DNA of 63,027 nucleotides from Alkalibacillus filiformis (GTDB lineage Bacteria > Bacillota > Bacilli > Bacillales > Alkalibacillaceae): NCBI RefSeq assembly GCF_030814115.1, contig NZ_JAUSUP010000011.1, forward strand, positions 1 to 63,027, given 5' to 3'. The position numbers were made by a program, and so were the translations under genes. Positions within the stretch are counted from its first letter, which is position 1, and every line of letters starts with the position of its first letter. Shown piece by piece: positions 38,605 through 48,080 of the stretch. Below the pieces are notes generated by a model. That model searched no databases. It worked only from the letters and a program-made list of their open reading frames with translations, and was not told the origin of the DNA.

Positions 38605-41600
38605 ATGAAGAACATAAAAGACTATTTAGTAACTCAAGATGATTTTTCTCATATAATTGATGGAATAGAAACTGGCATGAATGAACAACTCGTATCTGGG
38701 TTAACGAACTCAACAAGAGCTGTATTAGCTTCACTTATTCATGAATCAGCTAAACAACCAATCTTGTATGTGACCCATCAATTATCACAAGCACAAAAAG
38801 TGTACGAAGAGTTATTATCAATTGCAGAAGATGAAAGTAAGATCCACTTATATCCTGCAAATGAATTGTTAGCAGCTGAGATTGTGTCATCATCACCTGA
38901 ATTAAAAGCTCAAAGACTTGAAGCATTAAAGAACTGGAAAAAACATGAAAAAGGGATTATGGTCGTACCTGTATCAGCATTGAAACGTTTACTACCTCCT
39001 AAAGAGTTAGTCGAGCAGTTTCAAGTCTCTTTTAAAGTTGGTGAAGAAAAACCACTTGAAGAAGCGATTAAAGATATACAACGATTAGGTTATAAGATGG
39101 TTGATTTAGTTAACGCACCTGGTGAAATGAGTCGTCGTGGTGGAATAGTTGATGTTTATCCTTTAACTGAAGCCTATCCTGTTCGAATCGAATGGTTTGA
39201 TGATGAAGTTGAATCAATTCGATATTTTGATGCCGAAACTCAGCGCTCACAAGGTGAGATGGAACAATTTGATATCTCGCCAGCAGAGGAATTCGTACTA
39301 ACACATGAACAAATGGAACAAGCTGCTGAGAAACTTAAAATATTATTGAAGTCATCGGTCGACCAGTTAAAGGAAGATCAGCAAAAGGAACGTTTGTATG
39401 AAAAAGCAAACTACGACATAGAGCGCCTTGAACAAGGAGAGATTTTTACTGGGATATATCAGTATTTAACGTTGCTTTATGAAGAAACGAGTAGTTTACT
39501 AGATTATTTACCTAAAAATAGTGTTGTATTACTAGATGAGATGAGCCGTATTTCGGAGACAGCAGAACAATTGGACCGTGAAGAAGCTAATTGGTATACC
39601 GAAATGCTTGAGCAACAAGATATTGTAAATGGCTTAAAATTGTCATTTGATTGGTATCAAGTTTGGGATCAGATGGTATTCCCTAAAGTCTATATGTCAT
39701 TATTTTTAAGACATATCCCTAACACGAAGCCGGAAAATATCGTTAACATATCAAGTCGTCAAATGCAGCAATTCCATGGTCAAATGAACTTATTAAAAAA
39801 TGAAATGGACCGGTGGATGCAAGCGCAATATTCTGTTGTCATAATCGCTGCAGATGATGAAAGGGCTAAAAGGGTCGAACGTGTATTAGACGATTATGAC
39901 ATGGTTGCTCATCAACCGCATCAGTTAACCGACCTACCAGTCAATGAGCCAATTATTATCCAAGGTAATATTAGTGAAGGGTTTGAAATGCCAAGTTACA
40001 AACTGGCGGTACTAACCGAGGAAGAATTGTTCAGAAAGAAAATGCCGAAGAAGCGGAAGAAGCAAAAGATTTCAAACGCCGAACGCATTAAAAGTTACCA
40101 GGAGCTTGAAACAGGAGACTATGTTGTACATACGAACCATGGTATTGGTAAGTATTTAGGAATTGAAACATTACAAGTTAATGACGTGCACAAAGATTAT
40201 ATGGTGTTACGATATTCAGGTAATGATAAACTGTTTGTCCCTGTCGAACAAATTGATCAAGTACAAAAGTACGTTGGCTCAGAAGGTAAAGAACCTAAAC
40301 TTTATCGCTTAGGTGGCACTGAGTGGAAGAAAGTTAAATCGCGTGTACAATCTTCAGTTGAGGATATCGCCGATGATTTAATACAACTTTATGCAGAACG
40401 GGAAGCTTCAAAAGGATATGCTTTCTCAAAAGATAGTGAAATGCAAAAAGACTTTGAAGCGTCTTTTCCTTATGAAGAGACAGAAGATCAGTTGCGTTGT
40501 ATTGAAGAAGTTAAAGGTGACATGGAAAGAGAGCGCCCAATGGACCGCCTTCTTTGTGGTGACGTTGGTTATGGTAAAACAGAAGTCGCCATTCGTGCAG
40601 CTTTTAAAGCTGTGATCGACAATAAACAAGTTGCTTTATTAGTGCCAACGACTATTTTAGCACAACAACATTTTGAAACGTTTCAAGAGAGGTTTCAAGA
40701 TTTTGGATTAAACGTAGGTGTACTCAGTCGTTTCCAAACAGCTAAACAACAAAAGGAGACGTTAGATCAACTAGAAAAGGGCTTAGTTGATGTTGTAATC
40801 GGAACCCATCGACTTCTTTCAAAAGATATTAAATTTAAAGATTTAGGGTTATTAATTATTGATGAAGAGCAACGGTTCGGTGTTAAACATAAAGAGAAGA
40901 TTAAGCAGTTAAGGTCGAATGTTGATGTACTAACGTTAACAGCCACTCCAATTCCTAGAACACTGCACATGTCAATGGTTGGTGTAAGAGACCTTTCAGT
41001 CATAGAAACACCACCTGAAAATCGTTTCCCAATTCAAACATACGTAGTGGAGTACAATCCACCATTTATTAAGGAAGCGATTGAAAGGGAGATGTCGCGC
41101 GATGGGCAAGTTTTCTTCTTATATAATCGAGTCGATATGATTGATCGTGTTGCAGCTGAAATTGATGAGCTAGTGGAAGATGCACGGGTTGCGCATGCTC
41201 ATGGACAAATGAACGAAAGACAGCTAGAGAATATTATTTTGGATTTCCTTGAAGGCAATTATGATGTTTTAGTTAGTACAACGATTATTGAGACCGGTGT
41301 TGACATACCTAATGTTAATACATTAATTGTTAATGATGCTGATAAGATGGGATTAAGTCAGCTCTATCAATTGCGAGGTCGAGTTGGACGTTCTAACCGT
41401 TTAGCTTACGCTTATTTCACACATCAAAAAGATAAGGTGTTAACTGAAGTAGCTGAAAAAAGGTTAGAAGCGATTAAAGAATTTACTGAGTTAGGCTCTG
41501 GTTTTAAAATTGCAATGCGGGATTTATCGATTAGAGGTGCTGGTAATTTATTAGGTACTGAACAACATGGATTCATTGATTCAGTCGGTTTTGATTTATA

Positions 41601-42144
41601 CTCACAAATGCTTAATGAAGCGATTCAAGCGAAACAAGAAGGCAAAACTTATGAAGAAACGAAACCGTTCGAAGTCGAAATGACGTTATCATTAGATGCG
41701 TATATTCCAAGTGAATACATTGAAGATGAAACACAGAAGATTCATATGTATAAACGAATTCATGCGGTTAAAGAAGTTAGTGAAATATTTGAGATTAAAG
41801 ATGAACTCATCGATCGCTTTGGGTCATATCCACAAGAAGTTGAAGAGCTTATGCAGGTAGCGCGCATTAGGTTGCTAGCTCAAAAAGAAAAAGTGGAGAC
41901 AGTGCATGAGAAAAACAATAAAATTGAAATGCTTATGCAAGAGGAAGAAAGCTTGAAAATCGATGGTTCAGAGTTATTTATGCTAGCTAATGAATATGGT
42001 CGAATGGTCCAGCTAGGTACTGAAGGTCAAAAATTAAAAATCATGATTCAATACAACCATAAAAACAAACAAGAGCGTTACGATGTATTGGAAGATTTGC
42101 TATCAAAATTAGAAAACGTGAAAAAACAACCAAATCATGAATAG
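38605..42144 (+). CDS. mfd: Transcription-repair coupling factor
   Basis: A 1179-aa ATP-dependent translocase. UvrB-like domains occupy about 1-350, the RNA-polymerase interacting domain about 490-560, and the RecG-like motor about 590-950 with Walker A GDVGYGKTE and DEEQ box. The C-terminal TRCF domain covers about 1000-1150. Mfd removes stalled RNA polymerase and recruits UvrA. The ATG at 38605 has GGGGGAG upstream; an in-frame TTG six codons earlier lies in that site. The stop codon overlaps the -35 of the spoVT promoter. Confidence 0.97.
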   Translation: MKNIKDYLVTQDDFSHIIDGIETGMNEQLVSGLTNSTRAVLASLIHESAKQPILYVTHQLSQAQKVYEELLSIAEDESKIHLYPANELLAAEIVSSSPELKAQRLEALKNWKKHEKGIMVVPVSALKRLLPPKELVEQFQVSFKVGEEKPLEEAIKDIQRLGYKMVDLVNAPGEMSRRGGIVDVYPLTEAYPVRIEWFDDEVESIRYFDAETQRSQGEMEQFDISPAEEFVLTHEQMEQAAEKLKILLKSSVDQLKEDQQKERLYEKANYDIERLEQGEIFTGIYQYLTLLYEETSSLLDYLPKNSVVLLDEMSRISETAEQLDREEANWYTEMLEQQDIVNGLKLSFDWYQVWDQMVFPKVYMSLFLRHIPNTKPENIVNISSRQMQQFHGQMNLLKNEMDRWMQAQYSVVIIAADDERAKRVERVLDDYDMVAHQPHQLTDLPVNEPIIIQGNISEGFEMPSYKLAVLTEEELFRKKMPKKRKKQKISNAERIKSYQELETGDYVVHTNHGIGKYLGIETLQVNDVHKDYMVLRYSGNDKLFVPVEQIDQVQKYVGSEGKEPKLYRLGGTEWKKVKSRVQSSVEDIADDLIQLYAEREASKGYAFSKDSEMQKDFEASFPYEETEDQLRCIEEVKGDMERERPMDRLLCGDVGYGKTEVAIRAAFKAVIDNKQVALLVPTTILAQQHFETFQERFQDFGLNVGVLSRFQTAKQQKETLDQLEKGLVDVVIGTHRLLSKDIKFKDLGLLIIDEEQRFGVKHKEKIKQLRSNVDVLTLTATPIPRTLHMSMVGVRDLSVIETPPENRFPIQTYVVEYNPPFIKEAIEREMSRDGQVFFLYNRVDMIDRVAAEIDELVEDARVAHAHGQMNERQLENIILDFLEGNYDVLVSTTIIETGVDIPNVNTLIVNDADKMGLSQLYQLRGRVGRSNRLAYAYFTHQKDKVLTEVAEKRLEAIKEFTELGSGFKIAMRDLSIRGAGNLLGTEQHGFIDSVGFDLYSQMLNEAIQAKQEGKTYEETKPFEVEMTLSLDAYIPSEYIEDETQKIHMYKRIHAVKEVSEIFEIKDELIDRFGSYPQEVEELMQVARIRLLAQKEKVETVHEKNNKIEMLMQEEESLKIDGSELFMLANEYGRMVQLGTEGQKLKIMIQYNHKNKQERYDVLEDLLSKLENVKKQPNHE

Positions 42145-42167
42145 TTTTCTCCTGTTGCTTCATACTA
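42138..42167 (+). promoter_or_regulatory. Sigma-G promoter of spoVT
   Basis: TGAATA, 17-nt spacer, CATACTA: a match to the sigma-G consensus at both elements. The -35 lies across the end of mfd. spoVT is a sigma-G gene in B. subtilis. Confidence 0.85.
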
Positions 42168-42234
42168 CAAACACGAGTAAATCATTAAACACTCATCTAT
42201 ATGAGTACATCACAGAAAGCGGGGATTGCAGAGT

Positions 42235-42768
42235 ATGAAAGCAACAGGAATAGTACGTCGTATTGATGACCTAGGAAGAGTTGTTGTCCCTAAAGAAATA
42301 AGACGCACGCTACGCATTCGAGAAGGAGACCCATTAGAGATCTTTGTTGATCGTGAAGGTGAAGTCATTTTAAAAAAGTACTCACCTATTAACGAATTAA
42401 GTGAATTTGCGCAAGAGTACGCTCATTCACTTTTCGATGCCACGGGACATAAAGTATTAATTTCGGATCGGGATGAGTTCATATCTTGCGCGGGTGCATC
42501 GAAGAAAGAATACTTGAATAAAAGTATTGGCGAAGCTATTGAAAAGGCAATGGAAAAGCGAGAAACAATTGTTGAACGAAATGAATATACGTTAGAACTG
42601 GTTCAAGGGCAAGAAGAGACGGTCGCATCGTTTCTTATTCAACCGATTGTTACAAATGGTGATCCAGTAGGTAGTATTATCATGTATGCAGATAAAGGTT
42701 CTCTTACTGATGTTGAAACTAAAGTGTGTGAAACGGCGGCTAACTTCTTAGCTAGACAGATGGAATAA
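42235..42768 (+). CDS. spoVT: Stage V sporulation regulator SpoVT
   Basis: A 177-aa protein (178 in B. subtilis). Residues 1-52 are an AbrB-type DNA-binding domain (MKATGIVRRIDDLGRVVVP) and about 60-177 a GAF domain. SpoVT tunes sigma-G-dependent genes in the late forespore. The ATG at 42235 is chosen by comparison with the family; the ribosome binding site is weak (AAGCGGGGA). It is preceded by a near-perfect sigma-G promoter. Confidence 0.96.
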   Translation: MKATGIVRRIDDLGRVVVPKEIRRTLRIREGDPLEIFVDREGEVILKKYSPINELSEFAQEYAHSLFDATGHKVLISDRDEFISCAGASKKEYLNKSIGEAIEKAMEKRETIVERNEYTLELVQGQEETVASFLIQPIVTNGDPVGSIIMYADKGSLTDVETKVCETAANFLARQME

Positions 42769-42839
42769 TTAAAATAATATCTTTATAAATGTATGTGATA
42801 TAATATAACCAATACTTTATTAGACAAGTGAGGAAAGAC

Positions 42840-44420
42840 ATGTCGAACTCAAGTGTATGGATTAAAGGTACGGTTATATTAACGATTGCAGCATTAATTG
42901 GAAAAGTGCTAGGTATGGTTTATCGCATCCCGCTGCAAAATTTAGCAGGGGATGAAGGGCTCTATGTTTATCAGCAGGTTTACCCTGTCATTTCATTAGC
43001 TCTTATGTTGTCCATTTATAGTTTGCCGAGCGCTTTTTCGCATGTTTTAACATATTACACACGACAAAACGCCCAGATTCGTTTTAAAAACGTATCTGCG
43101 GTGTTTTATTTATTAACGACTCTAGGTTTTGTTGTCGCTTTAACGTTATACTTTACGGCTCCTTTTTTCGTTTATTTAATGGGCGATGACCAATTATTGT
43201 GGCCGTTTAAAATGACAAGCCTTCTATTTTTGCTCATCCCGATCACGGCTTTTTTTAGAGGGTATTTTCAGTTTAAACAACAAGAATCGATCATTGCTTT
43301 ATCACAAGTGACTGAACAATTAATACGTGTGTTATTAATCGTTGTCTCAACAGTTGTCATCGTGAATTATGGACTATCGGTTTATAACATTGGTTGGCTT
43401 GCCACAGTTGCAACATTAATAGGTGTTGCCTTTGCTATTTTAATTTTAGTATTATGTTATTTTAAATATAGAAAGACGACGGAGGAAGCAGTTTCGTTAA
43501 AGCTTAAAAAAGTTTTAATTCCGTTAATAACAGGTATGGTTGTCTATAGTATAACTCACGTCTTACATCTCATTGTTCAGTTAGTTGATGTTTTGACGAT
43601 GGTTAACAGCTTAAAGGAATTAGGTGCTACTTTTACAGAAGCGATAGTCTCAAAAGGTGTTTACGATCGAGGTAATCCATTAGTGCAGCTAGGGCTTGTT
43701 TTTGGTTCAGCTTTAGCCTTATCGATCGTTCCGGCAATCCAAATGAATGAACCGAGTAAACAAAGGGTTACAGTGTGGAATCAAGTTTTTGCTTTTAAAT
43801 TAACCTTTTTATTTTCTCTAAGTGCTTCCTTTGGTTTAGTGGCAATTATGCCTGTATTAAATCCACTATTTTACTTGTCTAGTGATGGCACAGTAGCCAT
43901 TCAAATTATGATGGTTTTAGTTTTCTTATTTTCGATGATTATGACGTTGTCAGTACTTTTACAAGGACATGGCATTCGTATAGCACAAGTAAAATGGCTC
44001 GCTTTACTTCTAGTTGTGAAATGGGCTTTAAACGTTTTATTAATACAACAATATGGCATAATTGGAGCAAGTCTTGCTTCAGTTATAGCGACTGGATTGA
44101 TCGTAGTCGTATTTTACCGTTTATGGTCATCAAGAGTGGAAAATAAAGGTATTAATCGATTTATGCTTAAATCTTCTGCCATTGTATTTATTATGACTAT
44201 GATGGTGTATATCTTGAACTTGTTAGCGACAAACTTTGTTGCACTAGATGAAAGATTACAATTACTATTAATAGTAATTGTGCTTTGTTTTGTAGGTGCT
44301 TTAATCGTTTTATATTGTATTGACCGAATAAAATTATTTACAAAAGAAGAACAAGAAGCTTTAAATACAATACCACTGATAAAAAAGCTAAGAAAGTTGG
44401 GTAAGAATGGGGCGAATTAA
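42840..44420 (+). CDS. yabM: Polysaccharide/lipid II flippase-like protein (YabM)
   Basis: A 526-aa polytopic membrane protein of the MOP (MviN/SpoVB) family with about 14 transmembrane segments. B. subtilis relatives (YabM, SpoVB, MurJ) move lipid-linked cell-wall or spore cortex precursors; the exact substrate here is not readable. The ATG at 42840 follows GTGAGGA. An extended TGA-TATAAT -10 lies at 42796. It begins the yabMNO group and overlaps yabN by 14 nt. Confidence 0.9.
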   Translation: MSNSSVWIKGTVILTIAALIGKVLGMVYRIPLQNLAGDEGLYVYQQVYPVISLALMLSIYSLPSAFSHVLTYYTRQNAQIRFKNVSAVFYLLTTLGFVVALTLYFTAPFFVYLMGDDQLLWPFKMTSLLFLLIPITAFFRGYFQFKQQESIIALSQVTEQLIRVLLIVVSTVVIVNYGLSVYNIGWLATVATLIGVAFAILILVLCYFKYRKTTEEAVSLKLKKVLIPLITGMVVYSITHVLHLIVQLVDVLTMVNSLKELGATFTEAIVSKGVYDRGNPLVQLGLVFGSALALSIVPAIQMNEPSKQRVTVWNQVFAFKLTFLFSLSASFGLVAIMPVLNPLFYLSSDGTVAIQIMMVLVFLFSMIMTLSVLLQGHGIRIAQVKWLALLLVVKWALNVLLIQQYGIIGASLASVIATGLIVVVFYRLWSSRVENKGINRFMLKSSAIVFIMTMMVYILNLLATNFVALDERLQLLLIVIVLCFVGALIVLYCIDRIKLFTKEEQEALNTIPLIKKLRKLGKNGAN

Positions 44421-45855
44421 AGTAATTGGTTTAGGGGCTGGTACTATTGAACAGCTACCGTTAGGTGTATATCGTGAATTGATTAACAGTAGCCAAGTTT
44501 TAACGAGAACTATAGATCACCCAGTAATAGACGCGTTAATTGCTGAAGGGGTTCAATTTCAAAGTTATGATGAAATCTATGAAAATAATGATCAATTTGA
44601 AAGTGTGTACGACGTCATCGCCAATGATTTAATTAATCAAGCGAAGAAAGAAGACATTATTTACACGGTTCCAGGACATCCAATGGTTGCTGAAAGAACG
44701 GTTCAACTTCTACTAAATACAAATGAAACTAACGTAAAAGTAGAAATAGAAGGCGGACAAAGCTTCCTTGATCCTCTATTTACTGCTGTCCAAATTGACC
44801 CAATCGAAGGCTTTCAACTGTTAGATGGGACGCATCTAGACAGAAGTAAGATACAATATGAAAATCACTTACTCATTAGCCAAGTGTACGATTCCTTAAC
44901 AGCATCAGAAGTAAAACTGACGCTGATGGAAGATTTACCGTACGACTACCCAATTACAATTGTTGAAGAAGCGGGAAATCATAATCAGTCCGTTAAAACT
45001 GTCTCTTTACATGAGTTAGATCGTGACTTTCAAGTGAGTAATTTAATTACGTTGTATGTAAGACCGCAAGAGCGAAGTGAGTTACACCATACATTTACAG
45101 CATTAAGGGATGTCATTGCAACACTTAGAGGACCAAATGGTTGCCCGTGGGATCAAAAACAAACGCATGAATCGTTACGACCATACTTAATTGAGGAAGC
45201 TTATGAAGTAATCGAAGCGATTGATGCCCAAGATGATGACCACCTTGCTGAAGAATTAGGTGATGTCTTGCTGCAAATTATGTTACATAGCCAGATTGGT
45301 GAGGAGAATGGATTTTTTACCGTCGATGATGTTATAAAAGGAATTACAGATAAAATGGTTGAACGTCACCCACATGTTTTTAGTGATGTTTCAGTCAACT
45401 CAGTTGAAGAAGTAACGAACAACTGGGAAGCAATTAAACAGAAAGACAAGCCAAAGCCACAATCAGTACTTGATGGTTTAAATATTGCTCTGCCGCGTCT
45501 ATTGTATGCAAAAGAGATCCAAAAGAAGGTGGCTAAAGTAGGATTTGATTGGCAAGAAGAAAGCCCGGTAATTCATAAAGTTAAAGAAGAAATAGAGGAA
45601 TTCCAAGACGCTATCGCGAATAAGTCAATAGATGAAGCAGAAATGGAGTTAGGTGATGTTTTATTCTCCATTGTCAATTTAGGTCGCTTTTATAAAATTG
45701 ATCCTGAAATAGCTTTAAATAGAACGTGTGAGAAGTTTATCAGTCGATTTAAAGAAGTGGAAATATTGGTGCAAGAAAATAATGAGAACTTAACTGACTT
45801 ATCTTTAGACCAGTTGGATCAGTATTGGGAACAAGTAAAATCATCACAAGCATGA
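44407..45855 (+). CDS. yabN: Tetrapyrrole methylase-MazG fusion (YabN)
   Basis: A 482-aa fusion. The N-terminal half (about 1-220) has the tetrapyrrole methylase fold (GLGAGTIEQLPLG, YTVPGHPMVAE). The C-terminal half (about 225-482) is a tandem MazG nucleoside-triphosphate pyrophosphohydrolase with the metal site EEAYEVIEAID and EELGDVLLQ. MazG hydrolyses unwanted NTPs; the role of the methylase part is not established. It overlaps the end of yabM and precedes yabO by 13 nt. Confidence 0.92.
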   Translation: MGRIKVIGLGAGTIEQLPLGVYRELINSSQVLTRTIDHPVIDALIAEGVQFQSYDEIYENNDQFESVYDVIANDLINQAKKEDIIYTVPGHPMVAERTVQLLLNTNETNVKVEIEGGQSFLDPLFTAVQIDPIEGFQLLDGTHLDRSKIQYENHLLISQVYDSLTASEVKLTLMEDLPYDYPITIVEEAGNHNQSVKTVSLHELDRDFQVSNLITLYVRPQERSELHHTFTALRDVIATLRGPNGCPWDQKQTHESLRPYLIEEAYEVIEAIDAQDDDHLAEELGDVLLQIMLHSQIGEENGFFTVDDVIKGITDKMVERHPHVFSDVSVNSVEEVTNNWEAIKQKDKPKPQSVLDGLNIALPRLLYAKEIQKKVAKVGFDWQEESPVIHKVKEEIEEFQDAIANKSIDEAEMELGDVLFSIVNLGRFYKIDPEIALNRTCEKFISRFKEVEILVQENNENLTDLSLDQLDQYWEQVKSSQA

Positions 45856-45868
45856 AAGAGGTGTTAAC

Positions 45869-46138
45869 ATGCGTTTAGATAAATTTTTGAAACTATCGAG
45901 GTTAATTAAAAGAAGAACTGTCGCAAAAGACGTAGCAAGCCAAGGTAGAATTCAAGTCAATGGACAGTCAGCCAAAGCTTCGACTGACTTAAAAGTCGGT
46001 GATGAAGTGATGATTCAATATGGACATAAAAAACTAACGATTAAAGTAGAGGCGTTACAAGAACATGTGAAAAAAGATCAAACGTCTCGACTATATTCTG
46101 TTATTAATGAAGAAAAAATAGAGTCCAACTCAATTTAA
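45869..46138 (+). CDS. rqcP: S4-domain ribosome quality control factor RqcP (YabO)
   Basis: An 89-aa S4 RNA-binding protein, MRLDKFLKLSRLIKRRTVAK at its start. RqcP works with RqcH on stalled 50S subunits to add C-terminal alanine tails. Start after AAGAGGTG, 13 nt behind yabN. The gene length and place between yabN and yabP match B. subtilis. Confidence 0.92.
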   Translation: MRLDKFLKLSRLIKRRTVAKDVASQGRIQVNGQSAKASTDLKVGDEVMIQYGHKKLTIKVEALQEHVKKDQTSRLYSVINEEKIESNSI

Positions 46139-46140
46139 TA

Positions 46141-46169
46141 GCATGTTTCTAATCCCTCTATCATACGGT
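46141..46169 (+). promoter_or_regulatory. Sigma-E promoter of yabP
   Basis: GCATGTT, 14-nt spacer, CATACGGT. The -35 fits GHATRTT fully and the -10 differs at one base from CATACAHT. yabPQ is a sigma-E unit in B. subtilis. Confidence 0.75.
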
Positions 46170-46192
46170 AGTAGTAAATAGGAGGGAAGGAC

Positions 46193-46498
46193 ATGCCATA
46201 CGAAAAACAGTTATATCAAGGGGAACGTGAAACAAAACGTGAACATGACCTGAAGTTGAAGGATCGTCGCAAGTTAGAAGTGACTGGTGTATTAGATGTA
46301 GATAGTTTTGATACAGAAGAGTTTCTATTAAAAACATCGATGGGCTATTTGTTAATTCGTGGTCAAAATTTGCATATGAAAAACTTAAACGTTGATGAAG
46401 GTTTCTTAACCATTCAAGGTAAAATTCATTCTTTTGACTACATTGATGAAAATAAACAAAACCAAGCTAAAGGAATCTTTAGCAAGTTGTTTAAATGA
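46193..46498 (+). CDS. yabP: Sporulation protein YabP
   Basis: A 101-aa small beta-rich protein of the YabP/YqfC family, needed for spore cortex formation in B. subtilis. The RKLEVTGVLDVDSFDTEEF segment is typical. It follows a sigma-E-type promoter with ribosome binding site AGGAGGG, which places it in the mother cell. It overlaps yabQ by 4 nt (ATGA), so the pair is translated together. Molecular function is not known. Confidence 0.92.
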   Translation: MPYEKQLYQGERETKREHDLKLKDRRKLEVTGVLDVDSFDTEEFLLKTSMGYLLIRGQNLHMKNLNVDEGFLTIQGKIHSFDYIDENKQNQAKGIFSKLFK

Positions 46499-47103
46499 CG
46501 CTAAGTACGCAATTTATTACTATGTTAACAATGGTCTTTGCAGGCGTCCTCTCTGTCGGATCATTTGATACTTATAAAAGATTGTTAAGACCACATGTTT
46601 ATTGGCAACAGTACGCAATAGATCTATTATTTTTTCTAACAATGGGGTCTTTCGTTTACTACTTGTTGTTCTTAGCTAATGGTGGCATTTTACGATTCTA
46701 CTTAGTCATTGCATTTTTGCTAGGGATCTCAGCTTATTATGCTTTATTTCAAAATGTATTTTTAAAAGTGTTAGACGTAACCATTCGAATCGTTGTGCAC
46801 TTGTACAATACTATAACAAACTTAATAAATCTATTACTTGTTCAGCCAATAGTATGGATTTTACTTCTGGTTTTTAGTATAATTGTGGCAATTGGAAGGT
46901 TTTTACTAAAATTGCTACAATTAATCATTAAGGTCTTGTTCGCATTAATCTCACCTTTCATTCCGAGAATAGTAAAAAAGCACCTTAATAGTCTTGCCCA
47001 TACTTGCGATAATGAAATTAGAAGATGGTGGAAAATGTTAAGGTCTTGGTGGGGAAATAGGAGGAAGACAAGTGTTGAAAAGAAAGGGAACGAAGACGAA
47101 TAA
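46495..47103 (+). CDS. yabQ: Spore cortex biosynthesis protein YabQ
   Basis: A 202-aa membrane protein with about five hydrophobic segments in residues 5-160 and a basic, soluble C-terminal tail. YabQ localises to the outer forespore membrane and is essential for cortex assembly. Start overlaps the yabP stop. Its 3' end overlaps the start of divIC by 32 nt in another frame. Confidence 0.9.
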   Translation: MTLSTQFITMLTMVFAGVLSVGSFDTYKRLLRPHVYWQQYAIDLLFFLTMGSFVYYLLFLANGGILRFYLVIAFLLGISAYYALFQNVFLKVLDVTIRIVVHLYNTITNLINLLLVQPIVWILLLVFSIIVAIGRFLLKLLQLIIKVLFALISPFIPRIVKKHLNSLAHTCDNEIRRWWKMLRSWWGNRRKTSVEKKGNEDE

Positions 47104-47470
47104 CGTAAAAAAAATAAATTCAGCCTATGTTAAACAACAAGAACAACATTTAGAGCGCAAGCAGCGCGAAAAAAAACTGCTGATTCGTCGCCTTGTAGCT
47201 TTTGGCGTTCTCTTTTCAATTATAGTTGGAACCCTTTCACTATATTTTTTTCAACAGCAGACTATTCATAGTGAGAAGGAAAGTGAGTACGAGCAACTTC
47301 AAAGCGAACTTCAAGCTCAATTAGAGGAACAAGAGGAGTTAGAGCGAGAAGTCGAGTTGTTAAATGATGTTGATTATTTATTGCAAATAGCAAGAAAAGA
47401 TTACTTTTTTTCTAAAGAAGGAGAAATTATTTTCACTTTACCAGAGGAAGAGGAAGAGCCTTCTTATTGA
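47072..47470 (+). CDS. divIC: Cell division protein DivIC (FtsB-like)
   Basis: A 132-aa bitopic septal protein. A basic cytoplasmic N-terminus (about 1-38) precedes one transmembrane segment (about 39-60) and an extracellular coiled coil (about 65-105). It forms a complex with FtsL and DivIB at the septum. GTG start with AGGAGGA upstream. Being downstream of the sporulation genes yabPQ, it needs another promoter for vegetative growth, perhaps from the yabMNO group. The stop overlaps the yabR -35. Confidence 0.92.
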   Translation: MLKRKGTKTNNVKKINSAYVKQQEQHLERKQREKKLLIRRLVAFGVLFSIIVGTLSLYFFQQQTIHSEKESEYEQLQSELQAQLEEQEELEREVELLNDVDYLLQIARKDYFFSKEGEIIFTLPEEEEEPSY

Positions 47471-47496
47471 CACTTTTAAAAAAGCTTATATATAAT
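47467..47496 (+). promoter_or_regulatory. Sigma-A promoter of yabR
   Basis: TTGACA, 18-nt spacer, TATAAT, both perfect. The -35 includes the divIC stop codon. Confidence 0.8.
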
Positions 47497-47543
47497 AGTA
47501 AGGAATAGATCTTTTAATAAATCTAAGGAGGAGCATTTTCTTT

Positions 47544-47924
47544 ATGTCAGTTGAAGTAGGCAGCAAGGTGCGCGGTAAAGTTACCCGCATTACTAACTTT
47601 GGAGCATTTGTGGAATTACCAGGGGGCTCAACAGGCCTGGTTCACATTAGTGAGGTAGCTAATAAGTACGTAAAAGACATCAATGAGCATTTAGCAGTAG
47701 GGGATGAAGTTGATGTTAGAGTTTTAAATGTAGAGGACAACGGAAAGATCGGCCTTTCAATTAAAAAGGCGGATGAAAAGTTCGAAAAGCAAGAGCAGAA
47801 AAAGCGAACTGAAAACTTTGAATCAAAAATGAATCAGTTTCTAAAAGAAAGTGAAGATAGGTTGGCCTCACTTAAGAAGCACACAGAATCTCGTCGTGGA
47901 GGTCGAGGTGCTAAAAGAGGATAA
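47544..47924 (+). CDS. yabR: S1 RNA-binding domain protein YabR
   Basis: A 126-aa protein with one S1 domain at residues 1-72 (GSKVRGKVTRITNFGAFVEL) and a basic tail rich in Arg and Gly. It resembles polynucleotide phosphorylase S1 domains and general stress protein 13. Strong ribosome binding site AAGGAGGAG. It has its own strong promoter and a terminator. The function in RNA metabolism is a family inference. Confidence 0.92.
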   Translation: MSVEVGSKVRGKVTRITNFGAFVELPGGSTGLVHISEVANKYVKDINEHLAVGDEVDVRVLNVEDNGKIGLSIKKADEKFEKQEQKKRTENFESKMNQFLKESEDRLASLKKHTESRRGGRGAKRG

Positions 47925-47975
47925 TCTTGCTGTCTATGAAAGTAGCAGTATATATAGTTAATGTTGATAATATAG

Positions 47976-48008
47976 CACGTAACTCTTTTTAGGGTTACGT
48001 GTTTTTTG
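47976..48008 (+). terminator. Terminator of yabR
   Basis: CACGTAAC with GTTACGTG, 10-nt loop, then six T. Confidence 0.85.
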
Positions 48009-48080
48009 GTTCTAATATATTTTTTAGGTAGCTGTATAATTTTTTTACTACCGAAAAGGTCGTTACCTCTTACCTGAACC

